Part shown: positions 20,308 to 29,688 of the stretch, piece after piece | Numbering within the stretch: the stretch's first letter is position 1 | Layout: the number at the start of each line of letters is the position of its first letter | Source of the DNA: Chryseobacterium indologenes | GTDB lineage: Bacteria > Bacteroidota > Bacteroidia > Flavobacteriales > Weeksellaceae | Length of the DNA stretch: 64,000 nucleotides | Assembly (NCBI RefSeq): GCF_001295265.1 | Contig: NZ_LJOD01000006.1 | Location: 176,857-240,856, forward strand | Reading direction: 5' to 3' | The notes under the pieces: generated by a model | Database searches by the model: none | Told to the model about the DNA's origin: nothing | Seen by the model: only the letters and a program-made list of their open reading frames with translations | Program-made: the position numbers and the translations under genes

Positions 20308-20333
20308 AAAAGCAGAGATTTTTTCTCTGCTTT
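20308..20333. terminator. Bidirectional terminator between Arc-like gene and small membrane protein
   Basis: AAAGCAGAG pairs with CTCTGCTTT around a T-rich loop. It lies between two convergent genes and is flanked by A on the left and T on the right, so it can act in both directions. Confidence 0.75.
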
Positions 20334-20334
20334 C

Positions 20335-20487
20335 TTATTTTATACAACTTTGAAGCGTATCTGCTCCAAAATAGAAGATCACAAGCCACATCAATCCTTT
20401 AATGGTAAAAAAGGCAAATCCTGCCCATCCTACACGTTTGAACCACTTCATGAATTTCGAGTTATTATTATTCTCAGAATTTTCCAT
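20335..20487 (-). CDS. Small membrane protein, 50 residues
   Basis: This short gene begins at 20487 and stops at 20335. The product has a polar start (MENSENNNNSKFMKWFKRV) and one transmembrane helix (GFAFFTIKGLMWLVIFYFGAD, about residues 23-43). Strand pattern and composition are unlike random frames: aromatic residues lie at regular positions and a basic patch precedes the helix. It is convergent with the Arc-like gene and divergent from the aldehyde dehydrogenase gene. Similar single-helix proteins occur in Flavobacteriia, but no function is known to me. Confidence 0.65.
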   Translation of the reverse strand: MENSENNNNSKFMKWFKRVGWAGFAFFTIKGLMWLVIFYFGADTLQSCIK

Positions 20488-20615
20488 TTCTGTTAAAAAT
20501 TACCTTACAAAGATAAGCATGTTTGTAATTAGTCCAAATAAAAAGCCAGTTAAAAATTAAAATTTTGAGGTTCGCATAATATTTTTATCTTTAGAGGAAC
20601 GAAAAGTAACATTTT

Positions 20616-22166
20616 ATGTCTAAAAAAGTAAAGGATTTCGGAATCGAAAAAACACTCAAAAATCTTGGGATCAAAGAAGAGAATAAAGGAACCTCAACAG
20701 GAGGGAAATATTTTGCTTCTGGAAAAACAATAGAGAGCTTTTCCCCCGTAGATGGCAAGCTGATTGCCAAAGTAAAGACTTCCGGACAAAGTGATTATGA
20801 CAAAGTAATTGAGACCGCTCAGAAAGCGTTTCAGGAATTCAGAATGATCCCTGCTCCTAAGAGAGGGGAAATTGTAAGGCAGTTAGGCCAGAAATTAAGA
20901 GAATATAAAGATGATCTTGGGAAACTTGTTTCGTATGAAATGGGTAAATCCCTGCAGGAAGGTCTTGGTGAAGTTCAGGAAATGATTGATATCTGCGATT
21001 TTGCAGTAGGAGTTTCCAGACAGCTTCACGGATATACGATGCATTCAGAAAGACCGGGCCACAGAATGTATGAACAATATCATCCGCTGGGTGTAGTGGG
21101 AATTATTACCGCTTTCAACTTCCCGGTAGCCGTATGGTCATGGAATACCGCTTTAGCATGGATCTGTGGAAATGTTACCATCTGGAAACCATCAGAGAAA
21201 ACACCAATGTGTGCTATTGCATGCCAGAACATTATGGCTGAAGTATTGAAGGAGAACAACCTTCCGGAAGGAATTTCAAGCGTATTGGTGGCAGATCACG
21301 AAATAGGGCAGAGATTGGTGGATGATAAGAGAGTTTCACTGGTATCTTTCACCGGTTCTACAAGAGTAGGAAGAATGGTTTCTTCTAAAGTAGCAGAAAG
21401 ATTCGGAAAATCAATCCTTGAGTTGGGAGGAAATAATGCAATTATCATTTCTAAAGACGCGGATATCGATATGTCTATTATCGGGGCTGTTTTCGGAGCG
21501 GTAGGAACTGCCGGACAGAGATGTACCACAACCAGAAGACTGATCATCCATGAAAGCGTATACGATGAAGTAAAGAACAGACTGGTAAAAGCATACGGAC
21601 AGTTAAAGATCGGAAATCCTCTGGACGAAAAGAACCACGTAGGACCGCTTATTGACGTAGATGCTGTAAACCAGTACGAGGAAGCAATCAAAAAATGTAA
21701 AAAAGAAGGCGGGAAATTCATCGTTGAAGGCGGCGTACTGAGCGGAAAAGAATACGAATCAGGATGCTACGTTAAACCATGTATTGCAGAAGTGAAAAAC
21801 TCTTATGAAATCGTTCAGCACGAAACATTTGCACCGATTTTATATTTAATCAAATACAAAACATTAGAAGAAGCTATTGCTATTCAGAATGATGTTCCGC
21901 AAGGATTATCTTCGGCTATCATGACCCAGAATTTAAGAGAAGCAGAATTATTCCTTTCCCATGCCGGTTCAGACTGTGGTATTGCCAATGTAAATATCGG
22001 AACATCCGGTGCTGAGATTGGTGGTGCTTTCGGGGGTGAAAAAGAAACAGGAGGCGGAAGAGAATCCGGTTCTGATGTTTGGAAATACTACATGAGAAGA
22101 CAAACTAATACTATAAATTATACAGCTCAACTTCCTTTAGCACAAGGAATTAAATTTGATTTGTAA
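20616..22166 (+). CDS. amaB: Aminoadipate-semialdehyde dehydrogenase (antiquitin/ALDH7 type)
   Basis: A 516-residue NAD(P)-dependent aldehyde dehydrogenase. The catalytic Cys303 is in AGQRCTTTRR, the general base Glu in LELGGNNA, and the cofactor loop in FTGSTRVGRM. The wording around ITAFNFPVAVWSWNTALAW and GAEIGGAFGGEKETGGGRESG fits the ALDH7/antiquitin group, which oxidises 2-aminoadipate 6-semialdehyde to 2-aminoadipate. The next gene is lysine 6-transaminase, which makes exactly this substrate, so the two form a lysine-degradation pair. Confidence 0.85.
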   Translation: MSKKVKDFGIEKTLKNLGIKEENKGTSTGGKYFASGKTIESFSPVDGKLIAKVKTSGQSDYDKVIETAQKAFQEFRMIPAPKRGEIVRQLGQKLREYKDDLGKLVSYEMGKSLQEGLGEVQEMIDICDFAVGVSRQLHGYTMHSERPGHRMYEQYHPLGVVGIITAFNFPVAVWSWNTALAWICGNVTIWKPSEKTPMCAIACQNIMAEVLKENNLPEGISSVLVADHEIGQRLVDDKRVSLVSFTGSTRVGRMVSSKVAERFGKSILELGGNNAIIISKDADIDMSIIGAVFGAVGTAGQRCTTTRRLIIHESVYDEVKNRLVKAYGQLKIGNPLDEKNHVGPLIDVDAVNQYEEAIKKCKKEGGKFIVEGGVLSGKEYESGCYVKPCIAEVKNSYEIVQHETFAPILYLIKYKTLEEAIAIQNDVPQGLSSAIMTQNLREAELFLSHAGSDCGIANVNIGTSGAEIGGAFGGEKETGGGRESGSDVWKYYMRRQTNTINYTAQLPLAQGIKFDL

Positions 22167-22195
22167 AAGTTTTAATTTAACTATGAAAATTTAAA

Positions 22196-22230
22196 ATTGA
22201 GAGATTTGAAAAATCATTCGGTCTCTCAAT
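22196..22230. repeat. Inverted repeat between amaB and lat
   Basis: ATTGAGAGA at 22196-22204 is inverted as TCTCTCAAT at 22222-22230. It lies in the 166-base gap between the two lysine genes and could weaken read-through or protect the upstream mRNA end. There is no strong T run after it. Confidence 0.5.
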
Positions 22231-22332
22231 TCTTTAATCCAATCCACATTCAAAAATTAATAACCGGGATAATTCTAGGCTTTATTTTTAATCTTTAATT
22301 ACCCCACTTATTAAATCACACATCAATTTATT

Positions 22333-23658
22333 ATGGAACAAACATTAGATATAAAAGCAAATAAAGTAAAAGAAACAGTAGGAAAACACGTTTTGGCTGA
22401 TGGCTTTGATTTCGTGATGGACATCGAAAGATCTCACGGCTCATGGTTATATGACAAATTAACAGACAGGGAATATCTGGATATGTTCTCTATGTTTGCA
22501 TCCGCTTCCATTGGTTATAACCACCCGTATCTTGTTGAAAGATCAGAATGGTTAGGCAGAATGGCGGTAAACAAACCAACCCTTGCAGACGTTTACTCCG
22601 AAGAATATGCTCAATTCCTGGAAGTTTTCGAAAGAGTAGTAATTCCTGAAGAACTTCAGTATGCATTCTTTATCGAGGGCGGAACGTTAGGTGTTGAAAA
22701 TGCGATGAAAGCATGCTTTGACTGGAAGACCCGTAAAAATTTCGAAAAAGGTCTTCAGACAGAAGCCGGAATCTGCATCCACTTCAGACAGGCCTTCCAT
22801 GGAAGAAGCGGATATACTTTAAGCTTAACCAATACTTCAGATCCAAGAAAATACCAATATTTCCCAATGTTTGAGTGGCCAAGGATCCTAAACCCGAAAT
22901 TGACTTTCCCAATCACAGAAGAAAACCTGGAAGAAACCATTAAAAATGAAAAACTGGCTCTTCTTCAGATTGAAGAAGCAATCCTGATGCACCCTGATAA
23001 AGTAGCCTGCATCATTATTGAGCCCATCCAGGCAGAAGGAGGAGACAATCATTTCAGAGATGAATTCCTGATGGGATTAAGAAACCTGTGTGACCAGAAC
23101 GAGATCCTTCTGATCTTTGATGAAGTACAGACCGGAATCGGAATTACAGGGAAAATGTGGGCTTTCCAACATTTCACCGCTAAGCCGGATATTATTTCTT
23201 TCGGTAAAAAAGCACAGGTATGCGGAGTGTTGGCCAATAAAGAAAAATTTGATGAAGTACCAAACAATGTTTTCAGAGAAAGCTCAAGAATTAACTCCAC
23301 TTTTGGAGGAAACTTTATCGATATGCTTCGTTTCCAGTTAGTGATGGAAGTGATAGAAAAAGAAAACCTGGTTGAAAATGCAAGAATAGTAGGTGATTAT
23401 CTGTTGGAAAGATTAAAAGAATTAGCTCAGAAATATCCTGAAAAAATTTCAAATGCAAGAGGAAGAGGGTTAATGTGTGCTATTGATCTGCCTTCAGGAG
23501 AACAAAGAAACCATATGATGAATGAATTGTTCAGGGATGGGTTAATTATTCTGCCGTGCGGTGATCAGTCGCTTCGTTTCAGACCTCATCTGAATGTTAC
23601 CAGAGAAGAAATTCAGCTGGCCTTAGATAAAATTGAAAACAATATTAATAAAATTTAA
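22333..23658 (+). CDS. lat: L-lysine 6-transaminase
   Basis: A 441-residue class-III PLP aminotransferase that moves the epsilon-amino group of lysine to 2-oxoglutarate, giving 2-aminoadipate 6-semialdehyde. Features are FMDIERSHG-like entry wording (FVMDIERSHGSWLYD), FIEGGTLGVENAMKACFDWK, FRQAFHGRSGYTLSLTNT, IIEPIQAEGGDNHF, LIFDEVQTGIG, and the PLP lysine near residue 292 in SFGKKAQVCG. The VENAMK and FHGRSGYTLS blocks are typical of lysine 6-transaminase and not of ornithine or GABA enzymes. It follows amaB in the same direction. Confidence 0.88.
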   Translation: MEQTLDIKANKVKETVGKHVLADGFDFVMDIERSHGSWLYDKLTDREYLDMFSMFASASIGYNHPYLVERSEWLGRMAVNKPTLADVYSEEYAQFLEVFERVVIPEELQYAFFIEGGTLGVENAMKACFDWKTRKNFEKGLQTEAGICIHFRQAFHGRSGYTLSLTNTSDPRKYQYFPMFEWPRILNPKLTFPITEENLEETIKNEKLALLQIEEAILMHPDKVACIIIEPIQAEGGDNHFRDEFLMGLRNLCDQNEILLIFDEVQTGIGITGKMWAFQHFTAKPDIISFGKKAQVCGVLANKEKFDEVPNNVFRESSRINSTFGGNFIDMLRFQLVMEVIEKENLVENARIVGDYLLERLKELAQKYPEKISNARGRGLMCAIDLPSGEQRNHMMNELFRDGLIILPCGDQSLRFRPHLNVTREEIQLALDKIENNINKI

Positions 23659-23720
23659 AACCAAAGATTTGTAATTGTAAAAAAAACATTGTACATTTAG
23701 ATACTCAAACGATATAGAAT

Positions 23721-23951
23721 ATGGAAAGAAGTACGAGAGTATCGGTTTTTGAAAGTGATAAACCTTCAGAAATCCAGTTAATTAAGTCTAAATTGGATGA
23801 TGCACAAATTACAAATACCGTCGAAAATAATTACCTGACCTTTACGACAACGCCCACTGCAACGTCGCTGAAAATTATGGTAGATTTAGAAGACGAGAAG
23901 AAAGCATTCGATATTATTGATGCCTATCTTCAACAAGTTGAAAACCAATAA
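23721..23951 (+). CDS. DUF2007-like putative signal-transducing protein
   Basis: A 76-residue protein with a ferredoxin-like pattern: strand TRVSVFESDKPSEIQLIKSKLDDAQI, then NNYLTFTTTPTATSLKIMVDLEDEKKAFDIIDAYLQ. This fits the DUF2007 family of small proteins called putative signal transducers. It lies 62 bases after lat in the same direction and before a terminator, so it is probably co-transcribed. Its role is unknown. Confidence 0.7.
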   Translation: MERSTRVSVFESDKPSEIQLIKSKLDDAQITNTVENNYLTFTTTPTATSLKIMVDLEDEKKAFDIIDAYLQQVENQ

Positions 23952-23985
23952 AAACAATTTCATAATTTTAAATTTTACTACTTCG

Positions 23986-24022
23986 AACCGAAAATTAATT
24001 TTTAATTAGTTTTCGGTTTTTT
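23986..24022 (+). terminator. Intrinsic terminator after the lysine genes
   Basis: AACCGAAAA pairs with TTTTCGGTT around an AT-rich loop and runs into TTTTTT. It lies 35 bases after the DUF2007-like gene. Confidence 0.8.
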
Positions 24023-24169
24023 AATTCAAATGAAAGAAGGTATCTGAAATTGTAGAAATAAGATCCTGATTCACCGGAATTAAGAAGATCATACCCATTA
24101 TAATAATTAGAAAATCAAGAGGGAAAGGTTATTAAGGTTTTCAATAATGCATCTTTATTCAACAGAGGC

Positions 24170-24214
24170 GGGCTTTAGCCCATCACAACAAAAATCATTC
24201 AGCCGGCTTCAGCC
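24170..24214. repeat. REP-like pair of short GC-rich hairpins
   Basis: GGGCTTTAGCCC at 24170-24181 and the interlaced AGCCGGCTTCAGCC at 24201-24214 form two very short hairpins. They are far more GC-rich than the surrounding intergenic DNA. The layout of two minihairpins about 20 bases apart resembles dispersed REP-like elements. One copy is visible here, so dispersal is inferred. Confidence 0.5.
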
Positions 24215-24264
24215 AAACCCTAAATTACACCATCCATCTCTTCATTTTAAAATAACCAGCAACA

Positions 24265-24777
24265 ATGAATTCAGAGACAAAATTAAGAAAAGCAGAAATT
24301 GAAGACAGAGACATCATTTGGGAAATCATTCAGCAGTCTATCGAAAGAAGAAAACAGGATGGAAGCACACAATGGCAGAATGGTTATCCTAATCTTGGAA
24401 CAGTGGAAAGTGATATTGCAAAAGGATTCGGATATGTGATGACAGTGGATGGCCATATTGCAGTATATGCAGCCTTAATCTTAAATGACGAACCTGCTTA
24501 CAGTAAGATTGAAGGAGAATGGCTGAGCAACGGAGAATTCGTGGTTGTACACAGAGTGGCTGTAGACAGAAAATTTGCGGGCCAGGGTATGGTAAAAAAA
24601 CTGTTTGATCATATTGAAGATTTTACCCGATCTCATGGAATTCAAAGTGTAAAAGTAGATACCAACTACGATAATATAGCTATGCTGAAGATCCTTGAAA
24701 GCAAAGGGTATTCCTACTGTGGAGAAGTTCTTTTAGCAGATGGAATGAGGAAAGCTTATGAGAAGATTATAATTTAA
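24265..24777 (+). CDS. GNAT-family N-acetyltransferase
   Basis: A 170-residue acetyltransferase. The acetyl-CoA loop is in VVVHRVAVDRKFAGQGMVKKLFDHIEDF (about residues 92-119), followed by VKVDTNYDNIAMLKILESKGYSYCG, the usual C-terminal motif B. The N-terminal part (RKAEIEDRDIIWEIIQQSIERRK) is the substrate side. The substrate is unknown. The gene stands alone, with a REP-like repeat upstream and the efflux regulator downstream. Confidence 0.85.
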   Translation: MNSETKLRKAEIEDRDIIWEIIQQSIERRKQDGSTQWQNGYPNLGTVESDIAKGFGYVMTVDGHIAVYAALILNDEPAYSKIEGEWLSNGEFVVVHRVAVDRKFAGQGMVKKLFDHIEDFTRSHGIQSVKVDTNYDNIAMLKILESKGYSYCGEVLLADGMRKAYEKIII

Positions 24778-24842
24778 CCCAAAAGTTAAATCCATCTTCA
24801 TTGAATTTTTAAAAGAAGCCCTATTTATAAACTCTATCATCT

Positions 24843-24877
24843 TTGTTCGTTTAGTTCTGAACTAATTTATACTTTTG
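24843..24877 (+). promoter_or_regulatory. Promoter and palindromic operator of the RND efflux operon
   Basis: A -7 box TACTTTTG is at 24870-24877 and a TTTG is at 24842-24845, with a long 24-base spacer. The palindrome TTAGTTC-T-GAACTAA fills 24851-24865, directly between the boxes. A bound dimer would block polymerase. The likely ligand is the regulator encoded by the first gene of this operon, giving autoregulation. Confidence 0.6.
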
Positions 24878-24893
24878 TTCAAATTTTTATATT

Positions 24894-25349
24894 ATGCATA
24901 AAAGTATAGAAATTGATGAAAAAATTTTTCAGGATGCCGTAAAATTTTATGGCACCATCTTCAATTTACCCCCTTTAGCTTCAAAAATTTATTCCTACCT
25001 TCTTTTCGATTATGAGAAAGTAGGAATTACTTTTGACGAGTTTGTTGAAGTGCTCTCCGCGAGCAAAAGCTCTGTTTCCACCAGTATTTCATTATTATTG
25101 AATGCACAGTTGATTGTAGATCACAATAAAATGGATGAAAGGAAACGGTATTTTTTCATCAATGATGATTATAAGAGAATACGGTTTGAAAAAATAGTTC
25201 AGAAAATGAAAGACGAATTAAAACTACTAGATGACTTAAACAATTTTAAACAAAATCAGGACGATGGATACAATGAAAGAATAGAAGTTTACAAAGCACT
25301 TTTAAATAAAAACATAGAAAATATACAGGAATCTCTTAATAAACTATAA
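24894..25349 (+). CDS. GbsR/MarR-type transcriptional regulator of the efflux operon
   Basis: A 151-residue winged-helix protein. The N-terminal helix (EIDEKIFQDAVKFYG) and the core ASKIYSYLLFDYEKVGITFDEFVEVLSASKSSVSTSISLLLNAQLI fit the GbsR subgroup of MarR proteins. A C-terminal coiled segment (about 95-151) serves dimerisation. It is the first gene of the RND operon, with only one base before the adaptor gene's start codon, and a palindrome sits between its promoter boxes. It is probably a drug-responsive repressor of the operon; the ligand is unknown. Confidence 0.82.
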   Translation: MHKSIEIDEKIFQDAVKFYGTIFNLPPLASKIYSYLLFDYEKVGITFDEFVEVLSASKSSVSTSISLLLNAQLIVDHNKMDERKRYFFINDDYKRIRFEKIVQKMKDELKLLDDLNNFKQNQDDGYNERIEVYKALLNKNIENIQESLNKL

Positions 25350-25350
25350 A

Positions 25351-26535
25351 ATGAATAATAAGCTAGTTATACTTTCTATTGCAGCGCTCTCACTGACAGC
25401 CTGCAAAAAAGAAGCTCCGAAACAGGGCGGCGCTAAGCCTTATCCTGTGATTTCCGTGGAGACAAAAAATATAGTGGGTTATCAGACATTCCCGGCAACC
25501 GTTCAGGGAAGGGTAAACAATGATGTCCGTGCAAAAATACAGGGATATATTACTCAGGTATTGGTAGATGAAGGGCAGTATGTTACGAAGGGACAGCCCT
25601 TATTTCGTCTGGAAACCAATATTCTGAATGAAAATGCAGCTGCTTCCAAAGCAGGAATAGGTGCCGCAGAATCTAATATTGCTGCTGCCCAGGCTTCAGT
25701 GAATGCTGCACAGGTAGAAGTGAACAAACTTAAACCGCTGGTTCAGAAAAACATCATCAGTAATGTACAGTTACAGACGGCACAGGCCAATCTGGCACAG
25801 GCACAGGCACAGCTTCAGCAGGCAAATGCCGCAAAAAGACAGGCTGTTGCCAACTATAAAGGAGTAGAAGCCAATATTGAATATTCTATCATCCGTGCTC
25901 CTATTTCAGGAGTGATCGGAAAGCTTCCTTTAAAAGTCGGAAGCTTGGTAGGACCTACTGATCAGACCCCTTTAACAACAATTTCCGATACCTCTCAGGT
26001 CTTTGCTTACTTTTCCATGAACGAAAAAGAATACTTTGACTTCCTGGAAAAAGCACCTGGCGCCTCTATGCCTGAAAAGATTAAAAATCTTCCCATGGTA
26101 GAACTACAGCTGGCCAACGGAAGCCTTTATCCTGAAAAAGGGAGAATTGAAGCCATTACAGGTCAGATTGATCCGGGTACAGGGACTATTCAGTTCAGAG
26201 TAGCTTTCACCAATGCCCAGAAACTTCTGAGCAACGGAAACAGCGGAACCATCAGATTCCCTCAGCACTATGACAATGTTCTGGTTGTGCCGGAAAGTGC
26301 AACTTATGAGCAGCAGGGTATTGTTTACGTATATAAGGTAGAAAAAGATACCGCTAAAAATGTTGTAGTGAACGTTATTGACAGAATCGACAATATGGCT
26401 CTTATTAAATCAGGAGTTAATAAAGGAGAAACGGTAATTGCTGCGGGTATAGGAGGCTTAAAGCCGGGTACACCTGTGATTCGTAAACCTGTAAAAATGG
26501 ATAGCCTTGTTCAATCAATAAAACCGAAATTCTAA
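25351..26535 (+). CDS. RND efflux periplasmic adaptor (membrane fusion protein)
   Basis: A 394-residue lipoprotein adaptor. The lipobox SLTAC puts the lipidated Cys at residue 18. The lipoyl half-motifs VRAKIQGYITQVLVDEGQYVTKGQPLF and IIRAPISGVIGKLPLKVGSLV flank an Ala/Gln-rich helical hairpin (about 95-170). Beta-barrel and membrane-proximal domains follow. It links the inner-membrane pump to the outer-membrane channel. Its stop overlaps the pump start by one base. Confidence 0.93.
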   Translation: MNNKLVILSIAALSLTACKKEAPKQGGAKPYPVISVETKNIVGYQTFPATVQGRVNNDVRAKIQGYITQVLVDEGQYVTKGQPLFRLETNILNENAAASKAGIGAAESNIAAAQASVNAAQVEVNKLKPLVQKNIISNVQLQTAQANLAQAQAQLQQANAAKRQAVANYKGVEANIEYSIIRAPISGVIGKLPLKVGSLVGPTDQTPLTTISDTSQVFAYFSMNEKEYFDFLEKAPGASMPEKIKNLPMVELQLANGSLYPEKGRIEAITGQIDPGTGTIQFRVAFTNAQKLLSNGNSGTIRFPQHYDNVLVVPESATYEQQGIVYVYKVEKDTAKNVVVNVIDRIDNMALIKSGVNKGETVIAAGIGGLKPGTPVIRKPVKMDSLVQSIKPKF

Positions 26536-29500
26536 TGATAAAAAACTTTATTAACAGACCGGTTTTATCTACCGTAATCTCAATTCTGATTGTGATTCTC
26601 GGTATTTTAGGACTTGTCTCGTTACCGGTTACACAGTATCCGGATATTGCACCGCCTACAGTAAGTGTTACCGCCAATTATACAGGTGCCAACGCAGAAA
26701 CTGTAATGAAAAGTGTGGTTGTTCCTCTGGAGGAGCAGATCAACGGGGTAGAAGGAATGGATTATATTACTTCTTCTGCAGGAAATGACGGTTCAGCCAA
26801 TATTCAGGTCTTCTTTAAACAGGGAGTTGATCCGGATATAGCGGCGGTAAACGTACAGAACCGTGTAGCCAGAGCAACACCTTTGCTGCCTTCTGAAGTA
26901 ACCCGTTCAGGGGTCGTAACCCAGAAACAGCAGACCAGTGCCCTGATGTATATGTCTTTCTACTCTGAAAATAAGGATCTGGATGATGTTTATCTTCAAA
27001 ACTTTCTGAATATCAATGTTATCCCAAATCTGAAGAGGGTCAATGGTGTAGGGGATGCCAATGTTTTCGGGGGTAAAAACTACTCGATGAGAATCTGGCT
27101 GGATCCAGCAAAGATGGCGGCTTATAATGTGACACCTACAGATGTTACCAATGCAATTAATGAGCAGAGTAGAGAAGCAGCAGCAGGTTCTATTGGTCAA
27201 AACAGTGGTAGTTCATTTGAATATATCATCAAGTACGTCGGAAAGTTCAATGATAAAGAACAGTATGATAATATCATTATTAAAGCATTGAATGACGGCC
27301 AGAACTTAATGCTGAAAGATGTTGCCAAAGTAGAGCTTGCCGGTCAGTCTTACAGCGGAATTGGTGAAAACGGGAACAATCCTTCCATCAGTATGGGGAT
27401 CTTCCAGACTCCGGGATCCAACGCCCAGGAGATCATCAAGAATATCAAAGCTTATCTGAAATCTGCGGAAAGTACTTTTCCAGAGGGGATTAAATATACC
27501 TTTAACTTTGATACCAATGAATTCCTTGAAGCTTCTATTGAAAAAGTAGTGCACACCCTTATTGAAGCCTTTATTCTGGTATTTATTGTAGTATATATCT
27601 TCCTTCAGGACTTCAGATCAACCCTGATCCCAGCTATTGCAGTTCCGGTATCTATTGTGGGGGCATTCTTCTTCCTGAATTTATTCGGATACTCATTAAA
27701 CCTTTTAACCTTATTCGCGTTAGTACTGGCGATTGGTATTGTGGTGGATGATGCTATTGTAGTCGTTGAGGCCGTCCACGCAAAGATGGAACACGGTATT
27801 TCCGATGCTAAAAAAGCAACTGTAGAAGCTATGGATGAAATTACAGGAGCAATCATTTCGATTACCCTTGTAATGGCAGCTGTATTTATTCCGGTAACCT
27901 TTATCACCGGACCTACTGGAGTATTCTATCAGCAGTTTGGGGTTACGCTTATTGTAGCGATCATTATTTCTGCGGTAAATGCATTGACGTTAAGCCCGGT
28001 TTTATGTTCATTATTCCTGAAGCCTCACGCAGAGCATCATGAGAAATATCAAAGCATGAATTTTATGCAGAAGTTTTTCTATAAATTCAATATTGCTTTC
28101 AAAACAGCTACAGAACGTTATGGAAGAGGATTTGTATTCCTGTTGAGGCATAAATGGGTAACCCTGGTTATTTTTGCTGTTACAGGAGGTATTTTATTCT
28201 GGGCGAGCAGCAGCATGAAGAAAGGATTTGTACCTACTGAAGACAGAGGAATTATCTTTACCGATGTACAGCTTCCTCCGGGAGCTTCCATGGAAAGAAC
28301 CTACAATGCTCTGAAAACGCTTCAGGCTAACGCTATGAAAGTGCCGGGAGTTCAGAATGTAACGATTTCCACCGGTAGAGGATTCTTATCCGGAAACGGT
28401 AGCAACAATGGTCTTGCTTTCGTTAAACTGAAACCATTTGAAGAGCGTAAAAAAGACGGCCAGACCTCTGAAGATATTACCAAAAAACTATTTGGAATTG
28501 CAGGATCGGTACCGGATGCCAAAGTTGTATTCTTCCAGCCGCCGAGTGTTCCTGGATTCGGGAGTAGTGCCGGATTTGAGATGGTACTGCTGGATAAATC
28601 CGGTGGTGAATATGCCGATCTGGATAATAAAACCAATGAATTCATCGGTAAGCTGATGGAGAGACCGGAAATTGAATTTGCCCAGACTTCATTCAATACA
28701 AAATATCCGCAGTATCAGATGGAGATTAATGTTCCTCTGACCAAGCAGCTTGGAGTTTCCGTAAGTGATATCCTGGCAACGATGCAGGGATATATCGGAG
28801 GGGTCTATACAGCTGATTTCACGAAATACGGGAAACAGTTCAGGGTAATGGTTCAGGCCCTTCCTGAAAACAGAAAGAACATTGAAAACCTGAATGAATT
28901 ATATGTAAGAACCGGTTCCGGTGTAATGTCCCCGATTTCTCAGTTCGTAACGCTTAAAAAAGCATACGGGCCGCAATCGGTAAGCCGTTATAACCTGTTT
29001 ACATCAGTGAAGATTACAGGAGCGAACTCTGCAGGATACAGCTCCGGGGATGCCATTGCTGCCGTACAGCAGGTTGCCGGAGAAACATTGAATCAGAATT
29101 ATGGAGTAGAATTTACCGGATTATCCAGAGAGGAATTGGCTTCCGGTTCTCAGACGCTTCTGATCTTTGCGTTAAGTCTGATCTTCGTTTACTTTATCCT
29201 TTCTGCTCAGTATGAAAGTTATATCCTTCCATTGATCGTTGTGATTTCCCTTCCTTTAGGAGTAATGGGAGCTTACTTCGGCCAGAAAATCATGGGCTTG
29301 GAAAATAATATCTACTTCCAGATTGCCCTGATCATGCTCGTCGGATTATTGGCGAAAAATGCAATTCTTATTGTAGAATTTGCCGTTCAGAGAAGACATC
29401 ATGGAGAGACCATTGTTATGTCTGCCATTAATGCGGCAAAAGCCAGATTAAGACCAATCCTGATGACATCATTTGCCTTTATCTTCGGATTATTGCCATT

Positions 29501-29681
29501 GGTGCTTGCAAGCGGAATTGGTGCAGTGGGGAACAGATCCATTGCAACGGGTGCAGCGATCGGGCTTTTAATAGGTACTATCTTAGGATTATTTGTAATT
29601 CCGGTACTGTATGTGATCTTTGAGACACTTCAGGAAAAAATCAAACCAATCAAGAGAGAAGACATTAACTTAGCAGAATAA
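26535..29681 (+). CDS. RND multidrug efflux pump, HAE1/AcrB type
   Basis: A 1048-residue trimeric proton/drug antiporter. Twelve transmembrane helices and two large periplasmic loops are evident. The start MIKNFINRPVLSTVISILIV, TM4 with the proton-relay pair DD in GIVVDDAIVVVEA (about 405), and the C-terminal LVGLLAKNAILIVEFA are all HAE1 hallmarks. Length is standard. It is the central gene of the regulator-adaptor-pump-channel operon. Substrates cannot be predicted. Confidence 0.95.
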   Translation: MIKNFINRPVLSTVISILIVILGILGLVSLPVTQYPDIAPPTVSVTANYTGANAETVMKSVVVPLEEQINGVEGMDYITSSAGNDGSANIQVFFKQGVDPDIAAVNVQNRVARATPLLPSEVTRSGVVTQKQQTSALMYMSFYSENKDLDDVYLQNFLNINVIPNLKRVNGVGDANVFGGKNYSMRIWLDPAKMAAYNVTPTDVTNAINEQSREAAAGSIGQNSGSSFEYIIKYVGKFNDKEQYDNIIIKALNDGQNLMLKDVAKVELAGQSYSGIGENGNNPSISMGIFQTPGSNAQEIIKNIKAYLKSAESTFPEGIKYTFNFDTNEFLEASIEKVVHTLIEAFILVFIVVYIFLQDFRSTLIPAIAVPVSIVGAFFFLNLFGYSLNLLTLFALVLAIGIVVDDAIVVVEAVHAKMEHGISDAKKATVEAMDEITGAIISITLVMAAVFIPVTFITGPTGVFYQQFGVTLIVAIIISAVNALTLSPVLCSLFLKPHAEHHEKYQSMNFMQKFFYKFNIAFKTATERYGRGFVFLLRHKWVTLVIFAVTGGILFWASSSMKKGFVPTEDRGIIFTDVQLPPGASMERTYNALKTLQANAMKVPGVQNVTISTGRGFLSGNGSNNGLAFVKLKPFEERKKDGQTSEDITKKLFGIAGSVPDAKVVFFQPPSVPGFGSSAGFEMVLLDKSGGEYADLDNKTNEFIGKLMERPEIEFAQTSFNTKYPQYQMEINVPLTKQLGVSVSDILATMQGYIGGVYTADFTKYGKQFRVMVQALPENRKNIENLNELYVRTGSGVMSPISQFVTLKKAYGPQSVSRYNLFTSVKITGANSAGYSSGDAIAAVQQVAGETLNQNYGVEFTGLSREELASGSQTLLIFALSLIFVYFILSAQYESYILPLIVVISLPLGVMGAYFGQKIMGLENNIYFQIALIMLVGLLAKNAILIVEFAVQRRHHGETIVMSAINAAKARLRPILMTSFAFIFGLLPLVLASGIGAVGNRSIATGAAIGLLIGTILGLFVIPVLYVIFETLQEKIKPIKREDINLAE

Positions 29682-29688
29682 AAATTAA

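Noticed and set aside
20057..20487. Toxin-antitoxin pair from the Arc-like gene and its small neighbour
   Set aside because: The genes are convergent, and the neighbour is a membrane protein with no toxin motif.
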